This document shows positions 1 through 8,483 of a DNA stretch of 64,000 nucleotides, piece by piece. The translations under genes were made by a program, and so were the position numbers. Origin of the DNA: Janthinobacterium sp. TB1-E2 (lineage in GTDB: Bacteria > Pseudomonadota > Gammaproteobacteria > Burkholderiales > Burkholderiaceae_D); contig NZ_CP142523.1 in assembly GCF_036885605.1 (NCBI RefSeq), positions 1,984,001 through 2,048,000 of the forward strand, given 5' to 3'. Position 1 is the first letter of the stretch, and each line of letters opens with the position of its first letter. Under the pieces are notes generated by a model. The model saw nothing but the letters and a program-made list of their open reading frames with translations. It made no database searches and was not told the origin of the DNA.

Positions 1-1567
1 GGGTATGGATGGCCGCTTGCGGCACGCGCACCACGCTTTCCACCTTGACGATGGGGATGGCGTAGGCTTCGCCGTGCACATCGACCACCAGCGCACGCAC
101 GATCGACTGCGTCAGCGGCAGAGTGATCAGGGCGCGGAAACCGCGGCCCGGCTCCGATTCCAGGCGCACCGTGCCGTTTTGCTGGCGTATCGTCTCGTGC
201 ACGATGTCGAGGCCCACGCCGCGTCCGGACAATTGATTCGCCTTTTCCTTCAGGCTGAAGGCGGGCAGGAACAAAAATTCCAGCAGTTCGCCCGGCGACA
301 GCGCGGCGGCCATGGCGGGGCTGGCCATCTTGCGCTCGATGACGGACTGGCGGATTTTTTCCAGGTCGACACCGCGCCCGTCGTCGCTGATCTCGATGCT
401 CAGCATGCCGGCGCGGTGGCGCGCCTCCATGCGTATCGTGCCCAGCGCTTCCTTGCCCGCGTCGATGCGCTCGTACGGGCCTTCCATGCCATGGTCGATG
501 GCATTGCGCAGCATGTGGTTCAGCGGGCTTTCGATCTTCGCCAGGATGTCGCGGTCGACCAGGGTGTCTTCGCCTTCGATCTCGAGCTGAACTTCCTTGC
601 CCAGGCTGCGCGCCAGGTCGCGCACCATGCGCGGGAACGCGTGGATGCCGTCGCGGAAAGGGCGCATGCGCAGGGCCAGCACTTCGTCGACCATGCCTTG
701 CGAGACGGCCAGCAGGCGCCGTTCATAGGTTTCGATGTCGGCGATGTGCTCGAGCATGAACTGCTTCAGGGGCTGCGTCTTTTGCAGCGCCAGCAGGGAC
801 TTTTCCATCAGGCCCGGGTCGGCCGAGCGGGCAATGGCTTCGTGCAGGTGCTCGATGGCGGAAAACAGGCTGCTCTGGTTGCGCTTGAAGCGCTGCAGGG
901 CGCCGACGAACGGGTGCATCTGGTGCGCATTGATGCGCGATTCGCTGGCCAGCGACAGCAGTTTGTCGAAGTTTTGCGCTTGCGCCTTGGCTGGCGCACC
1001 TGTACTGGTCGCTGTACGCGGCGCCGGGGCGGCCGCTTCCGGTTCATCCCCCGCCAGGCCGCTGGCCACGGGCGCTTGCGGTTCTGCCGCTTCCGGCGGC
1101 AAGGGTGCAGACATGGGCGCAGGCGCCGGGGGCAGGGCCGGCAATTCGGGCAGGTCGGCGATACCGGCGATGGCGTTCAGGGTCTGGTCGATCTGCGCCG
1201 CATTCGCGGCCAGCCAGGCTTCGGCGCCCGCGTCGTCCAGGCGCGACAGCTGCACGATCAGGTCGACGCCCGACAACAGCACGTCGACCCGCTCCGGCGT
1301 GAGCTTCAAGCGCCCATGCTGGGCGGCGACAAAGCTGTCTTCCATGCCGTGCGCCAGCTGCACCACCACTTGCAGGCCGACGATGGCGGCCGCGCCCTTG
1401 ATCGAGTGGGCCGCGCGCATCATCGCTTCGACGGCGGCCGCGTCGCCCGCATGGCGCTCCATGGCCAGCAAGCCGTCGGTAAGGATCTGGGTCTGGCTGT
1501 CCGCTTCCATGCGGAACAGGTCCAGCATGGAAAAGGCACTGAGGTCGCCGTGCTGGTCCTGGCTCAT
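1..1567 (-). CDS. wspE: WspE-type hybrid chemotaxis histidine kinase (CheA family), partial at its 3' end
   Basis: CheA-like kinase expected to take the signal from the Wsp receptor complex and phosphorylate the diguanylate cyclase WspR. The visible N-terminal part has a phosphotransfer domain with the phospho-acceptor His in AHSIKGAA (about residue 54). A proline/alanine-rich linker follows, then an N box (NHMLRNAIDHGME), a G box (GRGVGLDIV) and the start of the CheW-like domain. The window edge removes the end, where WspE proteins carry a receiver domain; that domain is therefore inferred, not seen. The ATG overlaps the wspD stop as ATGA, so translation is probably coupled. The long plus-strand frame opposite is a GC-driven shadow. 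Identification rests mainly on wspA-B-C-D-E gene order. Confidence 0.88.
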   Translation of the reverse strand, partial: MSQDQHGDLSAFSMLDLFRMEADSQTQILTDGLLAMERHAGDAAAVEAMMRAAHSIKGAAAIVGLQVVVQLAHGMEDSFVAAQHGRLKLTPERVDVLLSGVDLIVQLSRLDDAGAEAWLAANAAQIDQTLNAIAGIADLPELPALPPAPAPMSAPLPPEAAEPQAPVASGLAGDEPEAAAPAPRTATSTGAPAKAQAQNFDKLLSLASESRINAHQMHPFVGALQRFKRNQSSLFSAIEHLHEAIARSADPGLMEKSLLALQKTQPLKQFMLEHIADIETYERRLLAVSQGMVDEVLALRMRPFRDGIHAFPRMVRDLARSLGKEVQLEIEGEDTLVDRDILAKIESPLNHMLRNAIDHGMEGPYERIDAGKEALGTIRMEARHRAGMLSIEISDDGRGVDLEKIRQSVIERKMASPAMAAALSPGELLEFLFLPAFSLKEKANQLSGRGVGLDIVHETIRQQNGTVRLESEPGRGFRALITLPLTQSIVRALVVDVHGEAYAIPIVKVESVVRVPQAAIHT

Positions 1568-2250
1568 CGTAATAGTCTCGCAAGTTGAAAGCCGATCAGC
1601 GCCGTATCGAGGCAGCCGATGCGCATGTCGCCCTCGGTGATCACGCCCGACAGGAAGCGCGACAGCCCCTTGTTGATGGTGGCCGCCGGCGCCTGCACGG
1701 CGCCCGACGCGTAGCGCACGATGCCGTGCAGGTCGGCCACGGGCAGCGCGTAGGCCTGCTCTTCCCAGCGCATCAGCAGCAGGCGCGCAAACGTGTGGCG
1801 GCCCTTGGCTGGCGGCGCGCCCTGTTCATCGATGCCCAGCAAACTGGCCAGCGACATGCACGGATACAGCTTGCCACCGATATTGACGATGCCCGCCAGG
1901 CCGCCCCCGCCGCGGTGCGGCAGCGCGTGCGGCTTGGCCTGCGGCGCCACGGAGTCGAACACGCGCGTGGGCAGCGCCAGCCATTCGCGGCCGATGCGAA
2001 ACACCAGCGCCGAACTGTCACGCACTTCGCCGCCCGCATCGATCTGGCGGAAGTGGCTGGCCCAGTCGCGCCGGTAGTGTTCGTCCACGGGCCGCTGCAG
2101 GTTGCGCTGGGCGGCGCCCGCATACACGTCGCAGTTGCGGCAATGCACGTTGGCTGGCAGCTTGGGGCAGCTCTGGTCGCCGACCACGCCGATATGGTTC
2201 CAGCAGTCGTCGATGGTGGCGGGGGACTCGGTGGCGATGAGATTTGTCAT
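1564..2250 (-). CDS. wspD: WspD-type CheW-like coupling protein
   Basis: Scaffold protein that couples the Wsp receptor to the CheA-like kinase. The protein has 228 residues. An N-terminal Cys-rich stretch (SCPKLPANVHCRNCDVY, about residues 27-43) is characteristic of WspD and is followed by a CheW-like beta-barrel fold (about residues 75-225). It sits between the CheR-TPR gene (9-base gap) and wspE (4-base overlap), the position of wspD in characterised Wsp operons. What the cysteines do is not known from the sequence; a metal or redox role is possible. Confidence 0.85.
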   Translation of the reverse strand: MTNLIATESPATIDDCWNHIGVVGDQSCPKLPANVHCRNCDVYAGAAQRNLQRPVDEHYRRDWASHFRQIDAGGEVRDSSALVFRIGREWLALPTRVFDSVAPQAKPHALPHRGGGGLAGIVNIGGKLYPCMSLASLLGIDEQGAPPAKGRHTFARLLLMRWEEQAYALPVADLHGIVRYASGAVQAPAATINKGLSRFLSGVITEGDMRIGCLDTALIGFQLARLLR

Positions 2251-2259
2251 GCTTGCCCC

Positions 2260-3516
2260 TTAGTTGGACGCCTGGCGGCGCTCGTAGATGCGTGCCGCAC
2301 GCGCCTTCAGGGTGGCGGCGGCCGTGTGGTTGCCATTGCGTTCGGCCAGCAGGGACAGGTGGCACAGCGCCTCGTAATGGTCGGGCTGCAGGTAGATGCA
2401 GCGGCGCCAGTAGTCGTCGGCCAGGTCCATCTTGCCGGCCAGTTCATTGATGATGCCCAGCATGAAATACGCTTCCGCCGCCTCGGGCACTTTCGCCAGG
2501 TGGGCGTGGCATTTTTCGCCGGCCTCGCGCAACTGGCCGCGGTCGGCCAGCAGGCGCGCCTCGGCCAGCAAATCGGCCTGCGCGGCTTGCGTGGCCGGCG
2601 CCGGCGATGGCACGGACACGGGGCGCGTGCGCGGCGCCGCCTGTGCGGCGGAAGAGGGGGCTGTCACGGCAGCGCGCCTTGGCGCGGGCGGCACGCTGCG
2701 TAAGGTGCGCAAGGCCGGCAGTGGGGCCATCTGAACGGGACTGGCCGGCGCCGCCGTTTCCTTCTTCAGGGCGAACGCCTGGCGGAACTGCAGCGTCGTA
2801 AAGCCGTTCTGGCAGAACGACGGCACTTCCGCATAGCCGGCCAGCAGCATGCCGTCGTCGGCCAGCAGGGCCGACAGATTCTGGATGGCCGCGCGCGTGG
2901 TCGGCTTGTCAAAGTAGATCAGGAGGTTGCGGCAAAAGATGACGTCGTAATGGCGGCTGTAGGTGGCCGTATCGAACTGCAGCAGGTTGCCCTGCCTGAA
3001 GGTCACCTGTTCGCGCAAGGAGTCGATGATGCGGTAGGAGTCGTCGGCCACGTGCGTGAAATAGCGCTCGCGGAAGGCCACGTCCTGCGCGCGGAAGGCG
3101 TTGCGGCCGTAGATTCCCGCCTGCGCCCGCTCGATGCAGCCGGGGCTCAGGTCATAGGCGTCGATGCTGAACGCCTGTTTCGGCACGCCGCCGTCGCGCA
3201 GCGCCATGGCCATCGAATACGGCTCCTCGCCGCCTGCGCAGGGGATTGACAGGATGCGCGTGGCGCGTCCCCGCGCCCAGCGTTCCTGTACCAGTTCGAC
3301 GGTGGCGTAGAACGCTTGCGGATCGCGGAACAGCCACGATTCGGGCACCACCACCAGTTCGATCAATTGCGTCATTTCGGCCGGCGTGAGCGCCTGTAGG
3401 TAGGCTTCGCTATCGGCAAATCCCGTTTGCTCCATGCGCTGGCCGACGGCCCGTTCGGCCACGGATTTGGAGACGGACAGGCCGGTCGCGCGGCGCAGCA
3501 GGGTTTGCGCCGTCAT
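2260..3516 (-). CDS. wspC: WspC-type CheR methyltransferase with TPR tail
   Basis: SAM-dependent protein-glutamate methyltransferase expected to methylate the receptor WspA and set its adaptation state. The 418-residue protein has the CheR SAM-binding motif PCAGGEEPYSMAM (about residue 95) and the motif FCRNLLIYF. A Pro/Ala-rich linker follows (about residues 265-315), then C-terminal TPR repeats (about residues 330-405) containing AYFMLGIINELAGKMDLA. CheR plus TPR is the WspC arrangement. Its start overlaps the wspB stop by 4 bases (ATGA). Confidence 0.88.
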   Translation of the reverse strand: MTAQTLLRRATGLSVSKSVAERAVGQRMEQTGFADSEAYLQALTPAEMTQLIELVVVPESWLFRDPQAFYATVELVQERWARGRATRILSIPCAGGEEPYSMAMALRDGGVPKQAFSIDAYDLSPGCIERAQAGIYGRNAFRAQDVAFRERYFTHVADDSYRIIDSLREQVTFRQGNLLQFDTATYSRHYDVIFCRNLLIYFDKPTTRAAIQNLSALLADDGMLLAGYAEVPSFCQNGFTTLQFRQAFALKKETAAPASPVQMAPLPALRTLRSVPPAPRRAAVTAPSSAAQAAPRTRPVSVPSPAPATQAAQADLLAEARLLADRGQLREAGEKCHAHLAKVPEAAEAYFMLGIINELAGKMDLADDYWRRCIYLQPDHYEALCHLSLLAERNGNHTAAATLKARAARIYERRQASN

Positions 3517-3971
3517 GCCGCGCCCGCGTCTTGAAACAGCAGCGCGCGCACGTCCGGCGGCAGCAGGTGTTCCAGTTCCACCAGCTGCACGATGCCGTCG
3601 GCATCGCTGGCCACCTGGCCCAGGAAGGGCACTGTCGCCACGCCGCTGTCTTCAAGCTGGAGCGTGTCGATGTCGGCGATGCCGCGCACTTGCGAGGCCA
3701 GCAGGCCCAGCGCGTGCGTGGTTTCGCCGCCAGGGGCGCGGTAGTCGACGATGACGATGCGCGTGTCGAACTGCGCGGCGGCGGCCGGCAGTCCGGCCAG
3801 GCGCGACAGGTCGATCACGGGCACGGGCGTGCCATGCAAGTCCATCAGGCCGGCCACGTAGTCTGGCGTGAGCGGCAACTGTTTCAGCTCCAGCAGCGGC
3901 AGGACGCGCACGATGCGGGCCAAGGGCAGGCCGTAGCGGTCGCGTCCGATGTGAAAGAGCAGCACTTTCAT
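3513..3971 (-). CDS. wspB: WspB-type CheW coupling protein
   Basis: Single-domain CheW protein of 152 residues. It begins MKVLLFHIGRDRYGLPL, the usual first strand of CheW domains, and has GLMDLHGTPVPVIDL in the middle. It should bridge the WspA signalling hairpin and the WspE kinase. It lies 4 bases after wspA and overlaps wspC by 4 bases. In studied Wsp systems WspB and WspD are the two distinct CheW proteins; this is the shorter one without the Cys-rich N-terminus. Confidence 0.87.
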   Translation of the reverse strand: MKVLLFHIGRDRYGLPLARIVRVLPLLELKQLPLTPDYVAGLMDLHGTPVPVIDLSRLAGLPAAAAQFDTRIVIVDYRAPGGETTHALGLLASQVRGIADIDTLQLEDSGVATVPFLGQVASDADGIVQLVELEHLLPPDVRALLFQDAGAA

Positions 3972-3975
3972 GGGA

Positions 3976-5787
3976 TCAGATGGTCACGGCGAAAGTCGAC
4001 ACGCTCGACTGCAGGTCGCCCGCCGCATATTGCAGCTGGTGCACGGCTTCGCTGGTGGCCTTCAGGGACTCCACCGTCTGCTGCGTGGCGTCGTTGAGCT
4101 GCATCATGGTGTCGGAAATCTGCGAAGCGCCGATCGCCTGCGACTGCATGCCTTGCAGCACGGCGTCGAATTGCGGCGTGAGTTTTTGCACCTGGTCCAT
4201 CACGGACGACAGCTGCTCGGCCACTTGCCGCACTTCGCCCACGCTGCGGCGAATCTCTTCCGAGAATTTATCCATGCCCATCACGCTGGCGGACACGGCC
4301 GACTGCATTTCCTTGAGCATTTGCTCGATATCCCACGTGGACACGGACGTCTGGTCGGCCAGGCGGCGGATTTCCGTCGCCACCACGGAAAAGCCGCGGC
4401 CCGCCTCGCCCGCTTTTTCCGCCTCGATGGCGGCGTTCAGCGACAGGATGTTGGTCTGGTCGGCCACCTTGGTGATGGTGATCAGCACGCTATTGATATT
4501 GCTGGCTTTTTCCGACAGGGCAGCCAGCTTGGCATTGATGGAATCGGTGGCCGAGACCATGTGCTGCATGGTCGAATCCATGCGCTTGAGGTTGTTCTGC
4601 GCTTCGGCCGTCGCGTTCGTTGTGTAGTCGGCCACCGCAGTGGCGTCTTCCATGGTTTTGAGCAACTGGCTCGTGTTGGCCGAGATTTCCTTGGTGGTGC
4701 TGAGGATTTCCACGCTCGTTTGCGCCTGCTCGATGCCCGTGGCTTCCTGCTGGCGCGCCGAGGCGGCGATTTCCGTGGCGGAGGTCGTCACCTGGATGCC
4801 GGCCTTTTGCACATTGTTGAGCAGGCTGCGCAGGTTTTCAAACATCTTCGCCAGGCCATTGCCCAGCTGGCCGATGGCGTCGCTGCCCGTGATGCCGACC
4901 TTGCCCGTCAGGTCGCCCGAGGCGGCTTTCGAGACCACTTCCAGCAGCGAATCGACCTTGGCCCGCAAGCTATTCGTCGCGGCCAGCTCATTGGCCTGGT
5001 TGTCCTGGATGGTTTGCGCCATGCGGTTGAATTCTTCCGACACCTTGCCCAGTTCGTCGCGCGAAAGGATGGTGGCGCGCGCGCGCTGGTCGCCGCTGGC
5101 GATGCGCCCGACGGCGTCCGTCAGGCTGTTCAGCGGGCCGAGGATGGCGCGGCCCAGCAGGTAGGAAATGCCCAGCGCCAGCGCCACGCACAGCAAGCCG
5201 CCCAGCGCCAGGGTCAGCATCATGGTTTCCTGCAATTTTGTCGTGGTGGCCGTGCGTTCGGCCAGCAAGCGCGATTCTTCGGCCGCGACTTCGTCGAGCA
5301 GCTTGTTCGCCTGCCTGACGGCAGGGTAGCCGCCGGCCGGCATGGTGCGCGCCACCGTTTCCGTGGCTCCGGGCGCATTGCCCAGCGCGCGGCGCTTTTC
5401 GATCAGCGGGGTGATCCACTCCTTGACCCAGGTGGTGGTCAGCGCGTCGATCTTGCGGAAGCGTTCCGACTGCACCTTGTTGTCGGCCGTCATGGCGATG
5501 GCTTTTTGCGTGTGCTGGCTCAGCACGTCCATTTCATTCGATTCCGGCGACAGCGACGTTTCACTGCCGGTCAGGATGAAACCGCGTGCTTCCACCTGGA
5601 TTTGCAGGATGGAATTGTGGATCCTGTCGATCTCGCCCAGCACCTCCATCGTGTGGCGGTCCCATGCATTGGCTTCCGACAGGCGCGAAAAGCTGTTGTA
5701 GGCCACGCCGAGCAAGATCAGGATGATGGCCACGATGGAGCCGAAGCCCAGGTACAGTTTATTCTTGATACTCAGGTCTTTGAACAT
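3976..5787 (-). CDS. wspA: WspA-type methyl-accepting chemotaxis receptor
   Basis: Inner-membrane chemoreceptor of 603 residues. A first membrane helix spans about residues 12-31. The periplasmic helical region (about 32-188) contains EARGFILTGSE, a pattern typical of CHASE3-like four-helix sensors. A second membrane helix (about 190-212) precedes HAMP (about 211-265) and a cytoplasmic coiled coil. The conserved tip reads NILSLNAAIEAEKAGEAGRG and continues FSVVATEIRRLADQ. In characterised systems WspA senses surface contact or envelope stress and leads to cyclic-di-GMP synthesis. It is the first gene of the operon. A GGAG sequence about 9 bases upstream supports the ATG. The true stimulus here is unknown. 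Confidence 0.88.
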   Translation of the reverse strand: MFKDLSIKNKLYLGFGSIVAIILILLGVAYNSFSRLSEANAWDRHTMEVLGEIDRIHNSILQIQVEARGFILTGSETSLSPESNEMDVLSQHTQKAIAMTADNKVQSERFRKIDALTTTWVKEWITPLIEKRRALGNAPGATETVARTMPAGGYPAVRQANKLLDEVAAEESRLLAERTATTTKLQETMMLTLALGGLLCVALALGISYLLGRAILGPLNSLTDAVGRIASGDQRARATILSRDELGKVSEEFNRMAQTIQDNQANELAATNSLRAKVDSLLEVVSKAASGDLTGKVGITGSDAIGQLGNGLAKMFENLRSLLNNVQKAGIQVTTSATEIAASARQQEATGIEQAQTSVEILSTTKEISANTSQLLKTMEDATAVADYTTNATAEAQNNLKRMDSTMQHMVSATDSINAKLAALSEKASNINSVLITITKVADQTNILSLNAAIEAEKAGEAGRGFSVVATEIRRLADQTSVSTWDIEQMLKEMQSAVSASVMGMDKFSEEIRRSVGEVRQVAEQLSSVMDQVQKLTPQFDAVLQGMQSQAIGASQISDTMMQLNDATQQTVESLKATSEAVHQLQYAAGDLQSSVSTFAVTI

Positions 5788-5831
5788 GGGAGGGCTCCGG
5801 AAGCGGGAAGGTCAGCACAATTGCACTGTAG

Positions 5832-5857
5832 CATTTTGCCACGGGGACAGCAAAATG
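5832..5857. promoter_or_regulatory. Inverted repeat upstream of wspA, candidate operator
   Basis: CATTTTGC and GCAAAATG form a perfect 8-base inverted repeat with a 10-base spacer, about 45 bases before the wspA start. The spacing of two half-sites about one helical turn apart suits a dimeric regulator. No regulator is assigned and no clear -35/-10 pair was identified. Confidence 0.4.
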
Positions 5858-5913
5858 GGGGCGATCCGGGCGCGCGCCGGGCCGTAAATCGTGGTCGAGT
5901 GCGTTTCAAATGT

Positions 5914-5938
5914 AAAAAAGCCGCCCGTGGGCGGCTTT
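5914..5938 (-). terminator. Rho-independent terminator after argG
   Basis: AAAGCCGCC/GGCGGCTTT is a perfect 9-base stem with a 4-base loop, followed on the minus strand by a run of T. It lies about 35 bases past the argG stop and separates argG from wspA. Confidence 0.88.
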
Positions 5939-5973
5939 GCTTGGCGCGGGAGGTAGTGCCTCCCGGCAACTAG

Positions 5974-7209
5974 TTACTTTTGGCCACGCTTTTCGCGGGC
6001 GATGGCGGCGATGCGCATGCGCAAGGCGTTCAGCTTGATGAAGCCGCCGGCGTCGGCCTGGTTGTACGCGCCGCCGTCTTCGTCGAAGGTGGCGATGTTC
6101 ATGTCGAACAGCGAATCCGTTTTCGAATCGCGCGAGACGACGATGACATTGCCCTTGTACAGCTTGATACGTACCCAGCCGTTCACGGTTTCCTGCGTGT
6201 GGTCGATCAGGGTTTGCAGGGCGACGCGCTCGGGCGCCCACCAGTAGCCGTTGTAGATCATCGACGCGTAGCGCGGCATCAGGTCATCTTTCAGGTGGGC
6301 CACTTCGCGGTCCAGGGTGATCGATTCGATGGCGCGGTGGGCTTTCAACATGATGGTGCCGCCCGGGGTTTCATAGCAGCCGCGCGATTTCATGCCGACG
6401 TAGCGGTTTTCCACCAGGTCCAGGCGTCCCACGCCATGCTTGCCGCCAACCTTGTTCAGTTCGGCCAGCACGGTGGCGGGCGACATGCGCACGCCGTTGA
6501 TGGCGACGATATCGCCTTTTTCGTATTCGATGTCCAGGTATTCCGCTTCGTCCGGGGCGTTTTCCGGGCTGACGGTCCAGCGCCACATGGTCTCTTCCGC
6601 TTCGGCGCTCGGGTTTTCCAGGTGGCGGCCTTCAAAGCTGATGTGCAGCAAGTTGGCATCCATCGAGTACGGCGCGCCGCCGTTCTTGTGCTTCATGTCG
6701 ATTTCGATGCCGGCGTCTTCCGCGTACTTCAGCAGTTTTTCGCGCGACAGCAGATCCCACTCGCGCCATGGGGCGATGATCTTCACGCCTGGTTTGAGCG
6801 CGTAGGCTCCCAGTTCGAAACGCACCTGGTCGTTGCCCTTGCCGGTCGCGCCGTGCGAGATGGCGTCGGCGCCCGTGGCGTTGGCGATTTCGATCAGGCG
6901 CTTGGCGATCAGCGGACGGGCGATCGAAGTGCCCAGCAGGTATTCGCCTTCATACACGGTGTTGGCGCGGAACATCGGGAACACGAAATCGCGCACGAAT
7001 TCTTCGCGCACGTCTTCGATATGGATGTTTTCCGGCTTGATGCCGAACTTGATTGCCTTGGCGCGCGCCGGTTCCAGCTCTTCGCCCTGGCCCAGGTCGG
7101 CCGTGAAGGTGACGATTTCGCACTGGTAGTTATCTTGCAGCCATTTCAGGATGACGGAGGTGTCGAGTCCGCCGGAATAGGCCAGGACTACTTTTTTAAT
7201 GTCGCTCAT
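5974..7209 (-). CDS. argG: Argininosuccinate synthase
   Basis: Cytoplasmic ATP-dependent ligase joining citrulline and aspartate to argininosuccinate, the penultimate step of arginine synthesis. The 411-residue length matches the short (about 400-residue) class. The N-terminal PP-loop [10 protein letters not shown] (about residues 10-19) binds [18 protein letters not shown] and the region around [13 protein letters not shown] [14 protein letters not shown] are family-specific. It follows argF with a gap of about 69 bases on the same strand and is closed by a strong terminator, so the two are probably co-transcribed. Confidence 0.97.
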   Translation of the reverse strand: MSDIKKVVLAYSGGLDTSVILKWLQDNYQCEIVTFTADLGQGEELEPARAKAIKFGIKPENIHIEDVREEFVRDFVFPMFRANTVYEGEYLLGTSIARPLIAKRLIEIANATGADAISHGATGKGNDQVRFELGAYALKPGVKIIAPWREWDLLSREKLLKYAEDAGIEIDMKHKNGGAPYSMDANLLHISFEGRHLENPSAEAEETMWRWTVSPENAPDEAEYLDIEYEKGDIVAINGVRMSPATVLAELNKVGGKHGVGRLDLVENRYVGMKSRGCYETPGGTIMLKAHRAIESITLDREVAHLKDDLMPRYASMIYNGYWWAPERVALQTLIDHTQETVNGWVRIKLYKGNVIVVSRDSKTDSLFDMNIATFDEDGGAYNQADAGGFIKLNALRMRIAAIAREKRGQK

Positions 7210-7278
7210 ATTGCTTCCAGTTGTCGTTGTCGATGTATGTATTGCGATGCTGCCAGGTTTTATGCAGTGCCGGGCGAA

Positions 7279-8199
7279 TTATTGGATTTTACCGAGTAAC
7301 AGGTATTCAATCAGCGCTTTTTGCACGTGCAAGCGGTTTTCCGCCTCGTCCCACACGACCGATTGCGGACCGTCGATCACTTCGGCGGCCACTTCCTCGC
7401 CGCGGTGGGCGGGCAGGCAGTGCATGAACAGCGCGTCGGGTGCGGCGCGGGACATCTTCGCGCCATCGACGATCCAGCCGTCGAAGGCGGCGATACGGGC
7501 CGCGTTTTCCGCTTCGTAGCCCATGCTGGTCCACACGTCCGTGTTGACCAGGTGCGCGCCTTCGCACGCGTCCGACGGGTTCGCGAAGAAGGTATAGCGC
7601 TGCGTCTTGACTTGCGACAGGTCGATGTCGTAGCCCTTCGGCGTCGAGACGTTGACGTGGAAGCCGAACACTTCGGCCGCCTGCAGCCACGAGTACAGCA
7701 TGTTGTTGGCGTCGCCGATCCAGGCGACGACCTTGCCGGCGATCGAGCCGCGGTGTTCGATGTAGGTGAAGATGTCGGCAAAGACCTGGCACGGGTGGTG
7801 TTCATTGGTCAGGCCATTGATTACCGGCACGCGCGAATTGGCGGCGAAACGCTCGATGATCTCCTGGCCGAAGGTACGCACCATGATGATGTCGCACATG
7901 CGCGACATGACCTGGCCCGCGTCTTCCACCGGCTCGCCGCGGCCCAATTGGGAATCGCGCGTGTTCAGGTAGATGGCGGCGCCGCCCAGCTGGTGCATGC
8001 CGGCTTCGAACGACAATCGCGTGCGGGTGGAGTTCTTTTCAAAGACCATCACCAGGGTGCGGTCGATCAGTGGATGGTAGATTTCGTAATTCTTGAACTT
8101 GCGCTTGATCAGATGGGCGCGTTCGATCACATATTCGTACTCTTCCAACGTGAAATCGGAGAACTGGAGGTAGTGCTTGATCGGTTTTTTTGTCGACAT
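7279..8199 (-). CDS. argF: Ornithine carbamoyltransferase
   Basis: Converts ornithine and carbamoyl phosphate to citrulline, one step before argG. The carbamoyl-phosphate motif STRTRLSFE, the HPCQ motif and the ornithine-binding FMHCLPAHRGEE are all present. The ATG at 8199 (MSTKKP) gives 306 residues, the usual size. An in-frame GTG nine bases upstream is possible but less likely. The leader of nearly 200 bases is compatible with regulation, but no ARG box was recognised by eye. Confidence 0.96.
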   Translation of the reverse strand: MSTKKPIKHYLQFSDFTLEEYEYVIERAHLIKRKFKNYEIYHPLIDRTLVMVFEKNSTRTRLSFEAGMHQLGGAAIYLNTRDSQLGRGEPVEDAGQVMSRMCDIIMVRTFGQEIIERFAANSRVPVINGLTNEHHPCQVFADIFTYIEHRGSIAGKVVAWIGDANNMLYSWLQAAEVFGFHVNVSTPKGYDIDLSQVKTQRYTFFANPSDACEGAHLVNTDVWTSMGYEAENAARIAAFDGWIVDGAKMSRAAPDALFMHCLPAHRGEEVAAEVIDGPQSVVWDEAENRLHVQKALIEYLLLGKIQ

Positions 8200-8396
8200 A
8201 ATGACCACTTGAAGATGCGCAGGCCGCCGGCGGCGTGCCTTTCCCGCCGGGTTGCATCAGCGTACAACATCTCGTCTGATGACTGCCTCGCCCGGCGCGC
8301 TGCTGTGTTGATCGGTGCCAGCGCGACGCTTGTCGCGCGGGTCGATGCGGTTTGCCATGTTGAAAATAATGCAATGGCAAGTACTTCAGCCGTTCA

Positions 8397-8426
8397 ATTA
8401 TAAGGGTTTTGCTTTTAGATTGGAAA
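8397..8426 (-). promoter_or_regulatory. Possible sigma-70 promoter of argF
   Basis: Read on the minus strand, a perfect TATAAT (8402-8397) lies 18 bases from TTTCCA (8426-8421), within an AT-rich patch unlike the surrounding GC-rich DNA. It is about 195 bases upstream of the argF ATG. The -35 box is a poor match, so this is a tentative call. Confidence 0.4.
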
Positions 8427-8483
8427 GACCGTCCGGGCGCGTACTTGTATAGGCAAGCCTGCACCCGGGCAAAGGGCGGCGGA

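Noticed and set aside
5..1588. 527-residue plus-strand frame opposite wspE
   Set aside because: His/Gln/Arg-rich composition typical of antisense frames in GC-rich genes, no domain, and the opposite strand encodes clear CheA motifs.
3970..5973. 667-residue plus-strand frame opposite the chemoreceptor gene
   Set aside because: Antisense shadow; the minus strand encodes WspA with the conserved signalling tip.
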